The translations under genes were made by a program, and so were the position numbers. The notes under the pieces were generated by a model, which saw nothing but the letters and a program-made list of their open reading frames with translations, was not told the origin of the DNA and made no database searches. Positions 7,330 to 14,902 of a stretch of DNA of 16,003 nucleotides are shown here, one piece after another (the first letter of the stretch is position 1; each line of letters opens with the position of its first letter). This DNA comes from Candidatus Hermodarchaeota archaeon (GTDB taxonomy: Archaea > Asgardarchaeota > Hermodarchaeia > Hermodarchaeales > Hermodarchaeaceae): assembly GCA_016840595.1 (NCBI GenBank), contig JAEOSA010000022.1, forward strand, positions 1 to 16,003, given 5' to 3'.

Positions 7330-7524
7330 CTACCTCTTGTTGTGTCTTTCAGTTTTGCGCTTCAGGAATTCAGGTTGTATTCTCACAACTGATTCCCGCT
7401 CCTTTATTCGCAGGTAAATTTCGTGAAGAATTGGATAATAATGTTTGCTTTCCAAACGTTCACTATTACTGCTTGTAAAGGAAATCATAGTTTGAAGCTG
7501 AACAGCATTAGAACTTAATAGCAT
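7330..7524 (-). CDS. Doubtful 64-residue ORF upstream of the GTPase
   Basis: A 64-codon frame ends 6 bp before the GTPase start, and its TAG stop abuts the GTPase Shine-Dalgarno, an arrangement often seen in translationally coupled genes. The product is basic in its second half (YLRIKERESVVRIQPEF, then KRKTERHNKR), with no membrane segment or recognised motif. Against it: no ribosome site precedes the ATG at 7524 or the internal ATG at 7488. If real from 7524, only 18 bp would separate it from the divergent gene at 7543, leaving no room for promoters. The alternative is that 7324-7542 is simply a divergent promoter region. I lean slightly towards non-coding. Confidence 0.3.
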   Translation of the reverse strand: MLLSSNAVQLQTMISFTSSNSERLESKHYYPILHEIYLRIKERESVVRIQPEFLKRKTERHNKR

Positions 7525-7525
7525 G
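7510..7525 (+). promoter_or_regulatory. Possible TATA box for a leaderless transcript
   Basis: The AT-rich element ACTTAATAG (about 7513-7521) is centred roughly 26 bp before the ATG at 7543. In archaea the TATA box lies about 25 bp before the transcription start, so transcription would begin at or next to the start codon. This agrees with the absence of a clear Shine-Dalgarno there (only TTGAAG). Pattern-based inference. Confidence 0.3.
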
Positions 7526-7542
7526 AATTCTTACGTTGAAGT

Positions 7543-8754
7543 ATGGCTCGAATTACTGTGCTTGGTGGGTGCGGTGCCGTTGGAAGTGTCGCAGCACGCA
7601 CACTTACTGAGCTTCCTGATTTTGATGAGATTCTAATTGCTGACATTAATACACAAGGAGCCCAAGAACTAGCAAATGAATTAGGGAAAGAATGCACACC
7701 GATTGAAGTTGACGCCCTAAATTCAGATAGTATCTTGGAAGCTGTGAAGGGTTCAGATGTTGTCCTGAACTGTGTGGGTCCTTTCTACCGATTCGGTCCA
7801 CCTATACTCGAAGCTGTGATCAAAGCCAAGATTAATTATGTGGACATTTGTGATGATGTTGATCCAACCAGAGCGCTCCTCGCAATGAATAATGTGGCCA
7901 AGAAGGCAAACATATCCGCGTGTATTGGTATGGGTAGCTCCCCTGGTGTTACTAATCTTTTAACACGATTTGCGAATGAACAGCTCCTTGATAACATTGA
8001 AGCCATTGATATTTATCACGCTCACGGAGGCGAACCCGTTGAAGGGGCTGCTGTCATAGCCCACCGCATTCACGCAATGACTTCTCCGATTCCCATGTTT
8101 CTTGAGGGAAAACCACAAACAGTTCGCTTCTTCGATGAAGCTGGGATTGCGTTACGTGAAGAAGTTGATTTCCACCAAATTGGCAAATACCTCGTGTATC
8201 CCTATCCCCATCCTGAAACCATTACTTTGCCTGATCATATCAAATGTAAACGCGTGACGAACAAAGGCACCGTTCTCCCCGAAGAATACTTCCAATTTAT
8301 TATCAAACTCGTAAAGCTAGGTGTCACAAGTGAAGAACCAATTGACGTGAAAGGCACCCTGATAGCTCCTCGAGACTTCGCCATTGCCTATATCATCCAA
8401 GAACGTGAACGGATTCTTCGTCAAACCAACTTCGGTGAACAACGAGGTTGCGTCAAAACCGTTGTTTCAGGAACAAAAAAGGGAAAACCCCATCAATACG
8501 TCTTTTCCCTCTCATCAATTGGTCAGGGCATGGGAGAAGGAACGGGCATCCCAGCAGCGCTAGGTGCTACCCTTATGTACCGAGGAAAAATCAAAGCAAA
8601 AGGAGTGCTTCCGCCCGAGGCGAGTGTTGATCCCATGGATTTCCTTGGGATTATGCAAGAATCTCTTAAGCTCGAGGAAATCACTGGAAAACAATCCCCA
8701 CTTCTCATTGAATCCATTGACGCCAAAGGCAATATCAAGCATCTCTCCTTATGA
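7543..8754 (+). CDS. Saccharopine dehydrogenase-like NAD(P)-dependent oxidoreductase
   Basis: 403 residues with an N-terminal Rossmann fold: ITVLGGCGAVGS (4-15) is the dinucleotide-binding loop and the aspartate in LIADIN (31-36) is the strand-2 acid that usually favours NAD. VLNCVGPFYRFG (74-85), VDICDD (100-105) and GMGSSPGVTNLL (129-140) are the landmark segments of the saccharopine dehydrogenase/reductase family. A C-terminal block GTGIPAALGATLMYRGKI, then GVLPPEA (333-360), is also typical. True members act in lysine metabolism, but many are of unknown substrate, and there are no lysine-pathway genes nearby, so the specific reaction is open. ATG at 7543 has only a weak ribosome site. It shares strand with the FGGY kinase 82 bp downstream and may be co-transcribed with it. 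Confidence 0.8.
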   Translation: MARITVLGGCGAVGSVAARTLTELPDFDEILIADINTQGAQELANELGKECTPIEVDALNSDSILEAVKGSDVVLNCVGPFYRFGPPILEAVIKAKINYVDICDDVDPTRALLAMNNVAKKANISACIGMGSSPGVTNLLTRFANEQLLDNIEAIDIYHAHGGEPVEGAAVIAHRIHAMTSPIPMFLEGKPQTVRFFDEAGIALREEVDFHQIGKYLVYPYPHPETITLPDHIKCKRVTNKGTVLPEEYFQFIIKLVKLGVTSEEPIDVKGTLIAPRDFAIAYIIQERERILRQTNFGEQRGCVKTVVSGTKKGKPHQYVFSLSSIGQGMGEGTGIPAALGATLMYRGKIKAKGVLPPEASVDPMDFLGIMQESLKLEEITGKQSPLLIESIDAKGNIKHLSL

Positions 8755-8769
8755 GACACCAGATGTCTC
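8753..8769 (+). repeat. Inverted repeat at the end of the saccharopine dehydrogenase-like gene
   Basis: GAGACA (8753-8758), a 5-nt spacer, then TGTCTC (8764-8769): perfect 6-bp arms that begin inside the TGA stop codon. In RNA this would be a small hairpin; as DNA it could be a protein site ahead of the kinase gene. No T-run follows, so it is not a classic terminator. It may protect or define a transcript end, or be chance. Confidence 0.3.
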
Positions 8770-8836
8770 CGCCCGAAGCCTATTTGAGAAGAAAGTCCCT
8801 AATTAATCCGTTTCACGTCGTTGGAAGGTTTACACT

Positions 8837-10417
8837 ATGAGTACATCAAAGAACCAAGAAAAATACATCCTAGCCATCGATCACGGAACTTCTGCCATGA
8901 AACCTGCAATTGTTTCTACTCATGGCAAATTCATCGGCTGGTCCTGTGAGAACACCCCACTCCATCTTCAACCCGGAGGCGGAGCCGAACAAAATCCCGA
9001 TGAGTGGTGGAATGCTTTTCTAAAAGCCACAAAAAATCTCATTGATCAGAGATTAGTACCCACAGAGGATATCATTGCCGTGTGCAATACAAGCCAATGG
9101 TCTGGGACTGTCGCGATTGATGAAAATGGTTTACCACTTATGAATTCCGTGATTTGGATGGACTCACGGGGTGCTCCTTATGTGAAAAAGAAATTCAAAG
9201 GAATAATCAATATTCAAGGCTATTCGATGCTCAACCTTTTACGCTGGTTACGCAAAACCGCAGGCATTCCCATGCAAAGCGGGAAAGACCCTATCGCTCA
9301 CATCCTCTATATCAAACACGAACTTCCGGATATTTATGAACAGGCTCGTTGGTTCCTCGAACCCACAGATTACATTAATTTCAAGTTATCTGGTGAGATC
9401 GCCTCTTCTCCTTCCACAATGATGTTACATTGGGTGAGTAACACCCGGAATATCAACAACGTTCACTATGATGATGGATTAATCAAACGCCTAGGCATAC
9501 ACAAAGACAAACTCCCAGCCATGAAACAATCAATCGACGTGCTAGGAACACTAGAAAAAGAAGTAGCAAATGCCATTGGATTACAAGAAGACTTGAAAGT
9601 CTTCGTCAGTACATCTGATGTTCCATCCGCCATCATTGGGTCCGGGGCAGTACAAGACTACGCAGGACACGTCTACATCGGCACAAGTAGCTGGCTGACC
9701 TGCCATGTACCCTACAAGAAAACCGATATCAACACTAACATCGCCTCTTTACCATCCGCCATTCCAGGACGCTATTTCATCGCCAATGAACAAGAAACAG
9801 CGGGCGCCTGCCTGAATTTTCTCCGAGATCAAATCTTCTATCCTGACGATGAGGCCAAATGTGGAAATCAAGCCGTCTATCAAGAATTTGACCAAATCGT
9901 AGAAAAAATCACACCCGGAAGTCATAACATCATCTTCACACCATGGCTTTATGGAGAGCGAACTCCTGTTGAGGATCACACCGTACGAGGAGCATTTTTC
10001 AACCTCTCCCTTGACAGCGAAAAAGGGGACATGATACGAGCAGTATTCGAAGGAGTCGCGTACAACAGCCGTTGGGTCCTTAATGCCGTGGAGAAGTTCA
10101 TCAAACAACCTCTCCCCTCACTCAATATGATTGGAGGAGGCGCCCAATCAAATATTTGGTGCCAAATCTATGCAGATGTACTAAATCGCGAAATACGCCA
10201 AGTTATTAATCCCATCCAAGCCAATGCCCGAGGTGCTGCATTCATCGCAAGCGTGGGGCTAGGTCATATAACCTTTGATGAAATTCCTAACCTGATCCAA
10301 ATTTCCAAGGTCTTCAAACCCAACACCGAATACCGAAAACTTTACGACACCCTCTTCAAAGAATATCTGAGCATCTATAAGACCAACAAGGACTTCTATA
10401 GGCGACTCAACACTTAA
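8837..10417 (+). CDS. FGGY-family carbohydrate kinase (xylulokinase-like)
   Basis: 526 residues, the normal size for the FGGY family, which phosphorylates sugars or polyols with ATP in the cytoplasm. The N-terminal phosphate loop is AIDHGTSAMK (13-22) with the acidic D15. GGGAEQNPDEWW (47-58), CNTSQWSGTVAID (83-95) and VIWMDSRG (105-112) are the substrate-side motifs of xylulokinase-like members. STSDVPSAIIGSGAV (258-272) holds the presumed catalytic aspartate D261. YIGTSSWLTCHVP (280-292) and MIGGGAQSNIWCQIYADVL (C-terminal ATP site) complete the ASKHA fold. The substrate is uncertain: xylulose-like ketoses are most likely by resemblance, but ribulose, fuculose or glycerol relatives cannot be excluded. 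ATG 8837 is preceded by GGAAGG (8823-8828). It sits 82 bp after the oxidoreductase gene on the same strand and ends 26 bp before the convergent NTF2-like gene. Confidence 0.87.
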   Translation: MSTSKNQEKYILAIDHGTSAMKPAIVSTHGKFIGWSCENTPLHLQPGGGAEQNPDEWWNAFLKATKNLIDQRLVPTEDIIAVCNTSQWSGTVAIDENGLPLMNSVIWMDSRGAPYVKKKFKGIINIQGYSMLNLLRWLRKTAGIPMQSGKDPIAHILYIKHELPDIYEQARWFLEPTDYINFKLSGEIASSPSTMMLHWVSNTRNINNVHYDDGLIKRLGIHKDKLPAMKQSIDVLGTLEKEVANAIGLQEDLKVFVSTSDVPSAIIGSGAVQDYAGHVYIGTSSWLTCHVPYKKTDINTNIASLPSAIPGRYFIANEQETAGACLNFLRDQIFYPDDEAKCGNQAVYQEFDQIVEKITPGSHNIIFTPWLYGERTPVEDHTVRGAFFNLSLDSEKGDMIRAVFEGVAYNSRWVLNAVEKFIKQPLPSLNMIGGGAQSNIWCQIYADVLNREIRQVINPIQANARGAAFIASVGLGHITFDEIPNLIQISKVFKPNTEYRKLYDTLFKEYLSIYKTNKDFYRRLNT

Positions 10418-10443
10418 CTACAAAACCTTTACAAAAAATTAGA

Positions 10444-10839
10444 TCATTTCTTTTCGCGTTTAGGCAGAGACTCGAGCCAACGTGACCGATCAAAATACAC
10501 TTCATTCCGAGATATTTTCCCATCCTCAAGCTCCACAATATCCATCCCAAACTCTACAATCTTCTTCTTCTCAATCGGAATGACAGCCCGCCATTTCACA
10601 TTAAATCCTTTTAATGTCGGGAAAACCTCAACCGGTTCCCACACCCAATTAGGATTTGCAGCGAGAAGCTTAGTGAAATAATCATGTAACTGCTGGTAAC
10701 CCTGAAGACCCTCAGGATTTGCAGGATCACTATAAAACGTATTTGATGTATAAAACTGGAGTAACTTATCAGGATCATTTCCTGTCCAAGCAGGAAGCCA
10801 TTGGCGACAAAACTCGAGAATATACGCTTCTTCAGACAT
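10444..10839 (-). CDS. SnoaL/NTF2-like small protein
   Basis: 131 residues, typical for the NTF2-like (SnoaL-type) cone fold: a helical start (ILEFCRQWLPAWTGNDPDKLLQFY), the classic 'F.SDPA.P.GLQGYQQLHDYF' stretch (about 35-55) and a curved sheet at the C-terminus (WVWEPVEVFP, VKWRAVIPI, FGMDIVELEDGKI). Family members are either small enzymes (polyketide cyclases, isomerases) or ligand-binding proteins; nothing here fixes a function. The 'W.....F..D......G.I.R...YFD' pattern is the widespread stand-alone SnoaL form. ATG 10839 is preceded by GAAGGGAAG (about 10842-10850, reverse). A TATATAA at 10875-10881 would give a transcript with a very short leader. Convergent with the FGGY kinase gene. 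Confidence 0.82.
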   Translation of the reverse strand: MSEEAYILEFCRQWLPAWTGNDPDKLLQFYTSNTFYSDPANPEGLQGYQQLHDYFTKLLAANPNWVWEPVEVFPTLKGFNVKWRAVIPIEKKKIVEFGMDIVELEDGKISRNEVYFDRSRWLESLPKREKK

Positions 10840-10872
10840 TGTGCTTCCCTTCGCCTACTATCATGTCAAATT

Positions 10873-10883
10873 GGTATATAATC
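10873..10883 (-). promoter_or_regulatory. TATA box, probably for the SnoaL-like gene
   Basis: GGTATATAATC contains a strong archaeal TATA match (TATATAA, 10875-10881). Read in reverse, it predicts a transcription start near 10852, just ahead of the ribosome site and ATG at 10839. TATA boxes are nearly symmetrical, so direction is inferred from the distance to the gene. Confidence 0.45.
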
Positions 10884-10944
10884 ATTGATACACTCTTAGC
10901 AACTGATGAGCTCTCGAACTCCGTAACAAAGATGAAGAAAAGAG

Positions 10945-10980
10945 TGAATTATAAAAACCAATATAAGTTTGAAAACTTAC
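10945..10980 (+). promoter_or_regulatory. Promoter with palindromic operator for the receptor-like gene
   Basis: A TATA-like box TTATAAAAA lies at 10949-10957; a start about 25 bp on would fall near 10978. A perfect 7-bp inverted repeat, TAAGTTT-GA-AAACTTA, fills 10964-10979, exactly between box and start. That position is typical for archaeal repressors that block polymerase or TFB. A second AT-rich element (AATATAAG, 10960-10967) overlaps the palindrome and could itself be the box, with the start shifted to about 10990. Pattern evidence only. Confidence 0.45.
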
Positions 10981-11016
10981 GAAAGACTGGGCTAAGCCTG
11001 TAGAGAAGGGTGAACA

Positions 11017-13443
11017 ATGCGGAAAAATGTCCTATGTTTGACCATCGTTCTCATTCTGGTTCTTACTATTGCTAGCCCCTATACAACACCAAAGAATAGA
11101 AACAGTTCTTTCTTGATAACTCAAGCCCCATTAAACTCTGAAATATTCTCTTCAGTCGATGTCTTTGAATATTGTAAGAGTGAAAGCCGGACTATTTCTA
11201 ACGCCCATAATGACACAAAATTCACCTTCAACTCGAACTGGTATCCTCAGAATTATTACGGATATTGTCTGCATGCAACCATCACAGATCTTCGGAAAAC
11301 TATTAATCCCATTCCAAACGGTAACTTTGAACAATACCCAGAACCTGGAAACAATTGGACAGTCACACAATCAACTGGACTGATTAAATCCAATACAACA
11401 ATACCTGAAGGGAATCCAGGTTCATGCTATGACTTAGAGCTAGCCAATGGCAAAGTACTAGGAATCAAAACAGATTATGTCGATAATGACTTTGAATATA
11501 TTTCACAATTCACACCAACCATCCTTACCCTCTCATTTGACATTCGCTTTTCTGCTGATATAACAAAAGCAGACTGGTTTATCATACGTGTCGAAATCGA
11601 GGATCAACTTAATGATTCTATGGGCATGTGGTGGGAATCCACATCAGAATTCGCACCAACAACATGGACTCACAGCAGCTTTTCAACAATTCCAGTAAAT
11701 GGGACATTAACCCTCCGGATTGCTCTTCAAAAAACTGATTCTTCAAACCTAGATGTTGATGGTCATATCTACTTTGATAATTTTGAATACCAAATTGGTA
11801 CATATGGCTCTCCCAGCGGTGTAGAGTTGACCCTCAATAGCACACAAGTAATGGATACTTTTGCAGCTAATGGCGAAGTTGATATTTTTTCGGATCCAAT
11901 TCTCAAAGAAGAAATCAATCCATCAATGGGTTGGAATACGAATCAAACCTTCCTCTTTTCTGCAAATGATACCATAACCTTTGATGTTCAATACACAATG
12001 CATGTGAAATCTGAAAGTAATGAATCAGCTATTTCGTCTTTTACAGTATCTTCTAATTCAGAGCCAAGCTGGATAATCAATTACACTATACCTTCTGATC
12101 AGCCTCCGCCGAATTATGATAATTATCAATTTGGGCTTTATCTCCCAGATGAATGGAATTTGTTAGTTGTGAGAAATCAGATTGGATATAACATCACCAG
12201 CTATTCCTACACTGCGACCAATCGGTTTCTCCTCATGCACGAAAACATAGGACTCCCTGGCGATCACTTTGATATTCATTGTATTTCCATCATTCAAACG
12301 GAACCCGTTCTTGATTCACCAGTACCAAATGGTCATTATGGATGGAGCCTTTTATTCGTCAATGTTTCTTGGTTAAATTTGGATCTAGACACGTTTGTTA
12401 AGAATGCAGAAGTCATCTTAAGTTATACAGATGAAAGTAATAGTACATTCACTATTTCGATGATTCAGAATGGATATGGATCATATTCTATGGATGTACC
12501 AATTATTTCACATAACTCTGGATCTTCCATCTCAATCGCTATTGAATTTTTCAAATATGGTTATTCGAACGCTACCTCCGCAACGGGAACTGCTTTGGAA
12601 TTCTCTGTCGTTGTTAACACAGGTATTCCACCAACATTTTTTGGCATTCCAACTGAAATCCTCATCCTCGTTATAATACTCCTTATTTTCATCTTTCTCA
12701 GTTGGATTCTTTACAGTAAAGTCTACAACCCTCGATATGTTATCCCTAAACGAGAGGCCCATGCACGCAAACTCCAAGAAGTGCTCGAAATGTTCAATGA
12801 TGTGACCAACCTTTCACGGTTCCTTGTTCTTCATCATGGATCGGGAATCGCCATTTTTGATCCATTCAAGGATAGGGGGATGGATGCCTCTTTGTTCGGC
12901 GGTTTCCTTCAAGCTTTACAAGCCTTTGCCATTGATGTTGCCTCAAATTCGGACGATTCCGCTTTACCCACAGAAGCCCGGCTCTCAGAAATCACCTATG
13001 AGGGCTTCCGAGTCATTATCCATGATGGCACTTATACTCGAACCGCCCTTGTATACCGCGGTATTCCCAGCGACACGTTAAAAGAAAAAATCCAAACATT
13101 TGCTGCAAGATTCGAAGAAAGATATTCAAATCAATTAGAAAAGCGAGGTTTCGAACCTGCACTATTTGATGGGGCAAATGATCTTCTTGAAGAAATCTTC
13201 CATGTATCACTATTATTCCCGCATAGGGTTTTAGCAGAAGTATCTAAGAGTCTGTCACTCTCATTTTTAGAAAATCGCCTTCATTATGTTGCGTTAGAAC
13301 TTGCGAAATCTAGTGAGTTTGTCTTCTTGGGAGAAATCATGAGCTCATACTTAGAGACGGTGAAAGAAGAGCCCACTGAATTAATGAATGCCCTTTTCGA
13401 GCTTCGAGAGAAGAAAATATTGATTCCATCAGAAGTTTTCTAG
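11017..13443 (+). CDS. Receptor-like single-pass membrane protein with longin-like cytosolic domain
   Basis: 808 residues. A signal helix (about 4-20) is followed by a large extracellular part (about 25-540) with about 15 N-glycosylation sequons and many aromatic beta strands. Residues about 97-262, opening PIPNGNFEQYP and closing GHIYFDNFEYQI, resemble a galactose-binding-like jelly roll of the CBM4/9 sort. More beta modules follow to about 535. One membrane helix lies at 547-567 (ILILVIILLIFIFLSWILYS), then a basic stop sequence. The cytosolic part (568-808) has a helix, then strand FLVLHHG, strand IAIFDPF, helix SLFGGFLQALQAFAIDVA, strands LSEITYEG, FRVIIHDG and TALVYRG, and helix TLKEKIQTFAARFEERY (687-703): the beta-beta-alpha-beta3-alpha order of longin domains. 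A helical tail (736-808) ends with a possible winged-helix-like piece. ATG 11017 follows GAAGGGTGA. Likely a surface sensor or adhesin signalling inward; ligand and partners unknown. Confidence 0.75.
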   Translation: MRKNVLCLTIVLILVLTIASPYTTPKNRNSSFLITQAPLNSEIFSSVDVFEYCKSESRTISNAHNDTKFTFNSNWYPQNYYGYCLHATITDLRKTINPIPNGNFEQYPEPGNNWTVTQSTGLIKSNTTIPEGNPGSCYDLELANGKVLGIKTDYVDNDFEYISQFTPTILTLSFDIRFSADITKADWFIIRVEIEDQLNDSMGMWWESTSEFAPTTWTHSSFSTIPVNGTLTLRIALQKTDSSNLDVDGHIYFDNFEYQIGTYGSPSGVELTLNSTQVMDTFAANGEVDIFSDPILKEEINPSMGWNTNQTFLFSANDTITFDVQYTMHVKSESNESAISSFTVSSNSEPSWIINYTIPSDQPPPNYDNYQFGLYLPDEWNLLVVRNQIGYNITSYSYTATNRFLLMHENIGLPGDHFDIHCISIIQTEPVLDSPVPNGHYGWSLLFVNVSWLNLDLDTFVKNAEVILSYTDESNSTFTISMIQNGYGSYSMDVPIISHNSGSSISIAIEFFKYGYSNATSATGTALEFSVVVNTGIPPTFFGIPTEILILVIILLIFIFLSWILYSKVYNPRYVIPKREAHARKLQEVLEMFNDVTNLSRFLVLHHGSGIAIFDPFKDRGMDASLFGGFLQALQAFAIDVASNSDDSALPTEARLSEITYEGFRVIIHDGTYTRTALVYRGIPSDTLKEKIQTFAARFEERYSNQLEKRGFEPALFDGANDLLEEIFHVSLLFPHRVLAEVSKSLSLSFLENRLHYVALELAKSSEFVFLGEIMSSYLETVKEEPTELMNALFELREKKILIPSEVF

Positions 13444-13494
13444 TCCCCTTGTTCTCATTGATTGGTGATAGAAGTTTTTGGCTGGTTCCTAACA

Positions 13495-13521
13495 CTTATT
13501 AAAATTAGCAAACTGTGCTAA
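13495..13521 (+). promoter_or_regulatory. Promoter and inverted-repeat operator of the OFA transporter gene
   Basis: A TATA-like TATTAAAA (13497-13504) is followed directly by a perfect inverted repeat TTAGCA-N5-TGCTAA (13505-13521). Transcription should begin near 13525-13530, so the palindrome lies between box and start. Such placement suits a ligand-responsive repressor that controls uptake. The leader to the ATG at 13573 would be about 45 nt. Confidence 0.45.
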
Positions 13522-13572
13522 CTCCGCTTCACCGAAATTAACTGCATTTACTTGCCTGCACGGTGTATCGCT

Positions 13573-14871
13573 ATGTCAGATGAAATTACAATCAGTAGCT
13601 CCCGTCGTTACCTTGTCGTATTAGGTGCTCTCATTATCCAAGTATGTCTAGGCTCAATTTATGCGTGGTCGATCTTTCAAGCCGCGTTACGAGAAGGCGT
13701 ATATGTTTGGCCCTCCCTCTTAACCCAACTACCATTCGCAGCAGGGCTCGCTTCCTTTGCAGCCTTCATGATTATCGCTGGCTACTATCAAGACCGAATT
13801 GGTCCGCGAAAAGTAGCTACACTTGGCGGAATATTACTCGCTACTGGCTACATCCTTGCTGGCCTCGTTGATATCATCAGTCAAAGTAATCCCATTATCG
13901 GTACATCTTGGCTCGTGCTTACTTATGGAGTAATTGCCGGCGCAGGTATTGGGTTTGCTTACGTTTGTCCCATTGCAGCCCTGGTAAAGTGGTTCCCAGA
14001 TAAGAAAGGACTCATCACCGGTGTTGCTGTTGCAGGATTCGGAGCGGGTGCTCTCGTCATGGGTTATGTCGAAACATGGCTACTGAGTTTACCAATGATA
14101 TTTCCCCTTGTAGGTGGAGCTTTCATAATTCTGGGTATTCTTTACCTTGTCCTAGTAGTCTCAGGATCACAATTGCTAACCAATCCACCAATTGGTTGGA
14201 TACCACCTGGACACACATCTTCACCAGGAACAGTAAACGCTAAGGGTAAAGATTACGTTCCAAGAGAAATGATTGTAACTGTCGTGTTTTGGTTGTTGTG
14301 GTTCATGTTTCTCTTCGCAGCTACAGCGGGTCTCATGACCTTAGGGAATGTAAAATCAGCTGCAGCTGCCATTGATCCCCTGACTTCAAGTCTTCCGATC
14401 TGGGGAGTAATTGCTTCCATAATCGTCGGTGTCATGTCCATTTTCAATGCTATCGGTCGAATCGTTTGGGGTGCCCTATCAGACCGCATTGGACGGGTGA
14501 CCACTATGGTGATTATGTTCACTCTGCTCACTATCGGCATGTTCGGCTTTGCCTTTCTTAGCACCACTTATGCGAGCTGGATTATCGTCATGATCGTAGC
14601 ATCGTTAGTGGGTTTCTGCTTTGGTGGAAACTTCGCCCTCTTCCCCTCTTCCACCGCTGACTACTATGGGACCAAGAATGTTGGATCAAATTACGGGGTT
14701 CTCTTCACAGCGTACGGAGTTGCTGGAATCACAGGTGCTCTTGCTGCAGGACTTATCGTCGACTTCACCGGTAGTTACGTCTTAGCTTTTACTATCACTG
14801 GTGTACTTGCTATCGTAGCGATTCTCTTCGCGATTTTTCTTTATCGCATTCGACGTCCATCTCAAAAGTAA
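13573..14871 (+). CDS. OFA-family MFS transporter (oxalate/formate/lactate-type)
   Basis: 432 residues with 12 predicted membrane helices. VCLGSIYAWSIF (24-35) in helix 1, IIAGYYQDRIGPRK (67-80; motif A), YVCPIAALVKWFPDKKGLITGVAVAGFG (about 130-157), and the central-loop LTNPPIGWIPPG are the marks of the oxalate:formate antiporter subfamily. Members carry small carboxylates such as oxalate/formate or lactate, or are of unknown substrate. A TTG at 13552 in frame would add 7 residues, but the ATG at 13573 gives the usual N-terminus and is preceded by GGTG (13562-13565). It probably has its own promoter with a palindromic site. Its end is 31 bp from the convergent nitroreductase gene. No oxalate-decarboxylase or formyl-CoA transferase gene is nearby, so substrate remains open. 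Confidence 0.88.
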   Translation: MSDEITISSSRRYLVVLGALIIQVCLGSIYAWSIFQAALREGVYVWPSLLTQLPFAAGLASFAAFMIIAGYYQDRIGPRKVATLGGILLATGYILAGLVDIISQSNPIIGTSWLVLTYGVIAGAGIGFAYVCPIAALVKWFPDKKGLITGVAVAGFGAGALVMGYVETWLLSLPMIFPLVGGAFIILGILYLVLVVSGSQLLTNPPIGWIPPGHTSSPGTVNAKGKDYVPREMIVTVVFWLLWFMFLFAATAGLMTLGNVKSAAAAIDPLTSSLPIWGVIASIIVGVMSIFNAIGRIVWGALSDRIGRVTTMVIMFTLLTIGMFGFAFLSTTYASWIIVMIVASLVGFCFGGNFALFPSSTADYYGTKNVGSNYGVLFTAYGVAGITGALAAGLIVDFTGSYVLAFTITGVLAIVAILFAIFLYRIRRPSQK

Positions 14872-14902
14872 ATTGGGCGAGGCACATCTAATGCCTCCAC
14901 CA

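Noticed and set aside
8523..8759. 78-codon minus-strand ORF inside the saccharopine dehydrogenase-like gene
   Set aside because: It lies fully antisense to a well-supported gene, has no recognisable motif, and is expected by chance at this codon usage.
9749..10108. 119-codon minus-strand ORF inside the FGGY kinase gene
   Set aside because: Antisense shadow; the kinase frame has the conserved motifs through this whole stretch.
10719..11003. 94-codon plus-strand ORF overlapping the SnoaL-like gene and the following gap
   Set aside because: It runs antisense to the N-terminal half of a recognised family gene and across its promoter; no ribosome site or protein signature supports it.
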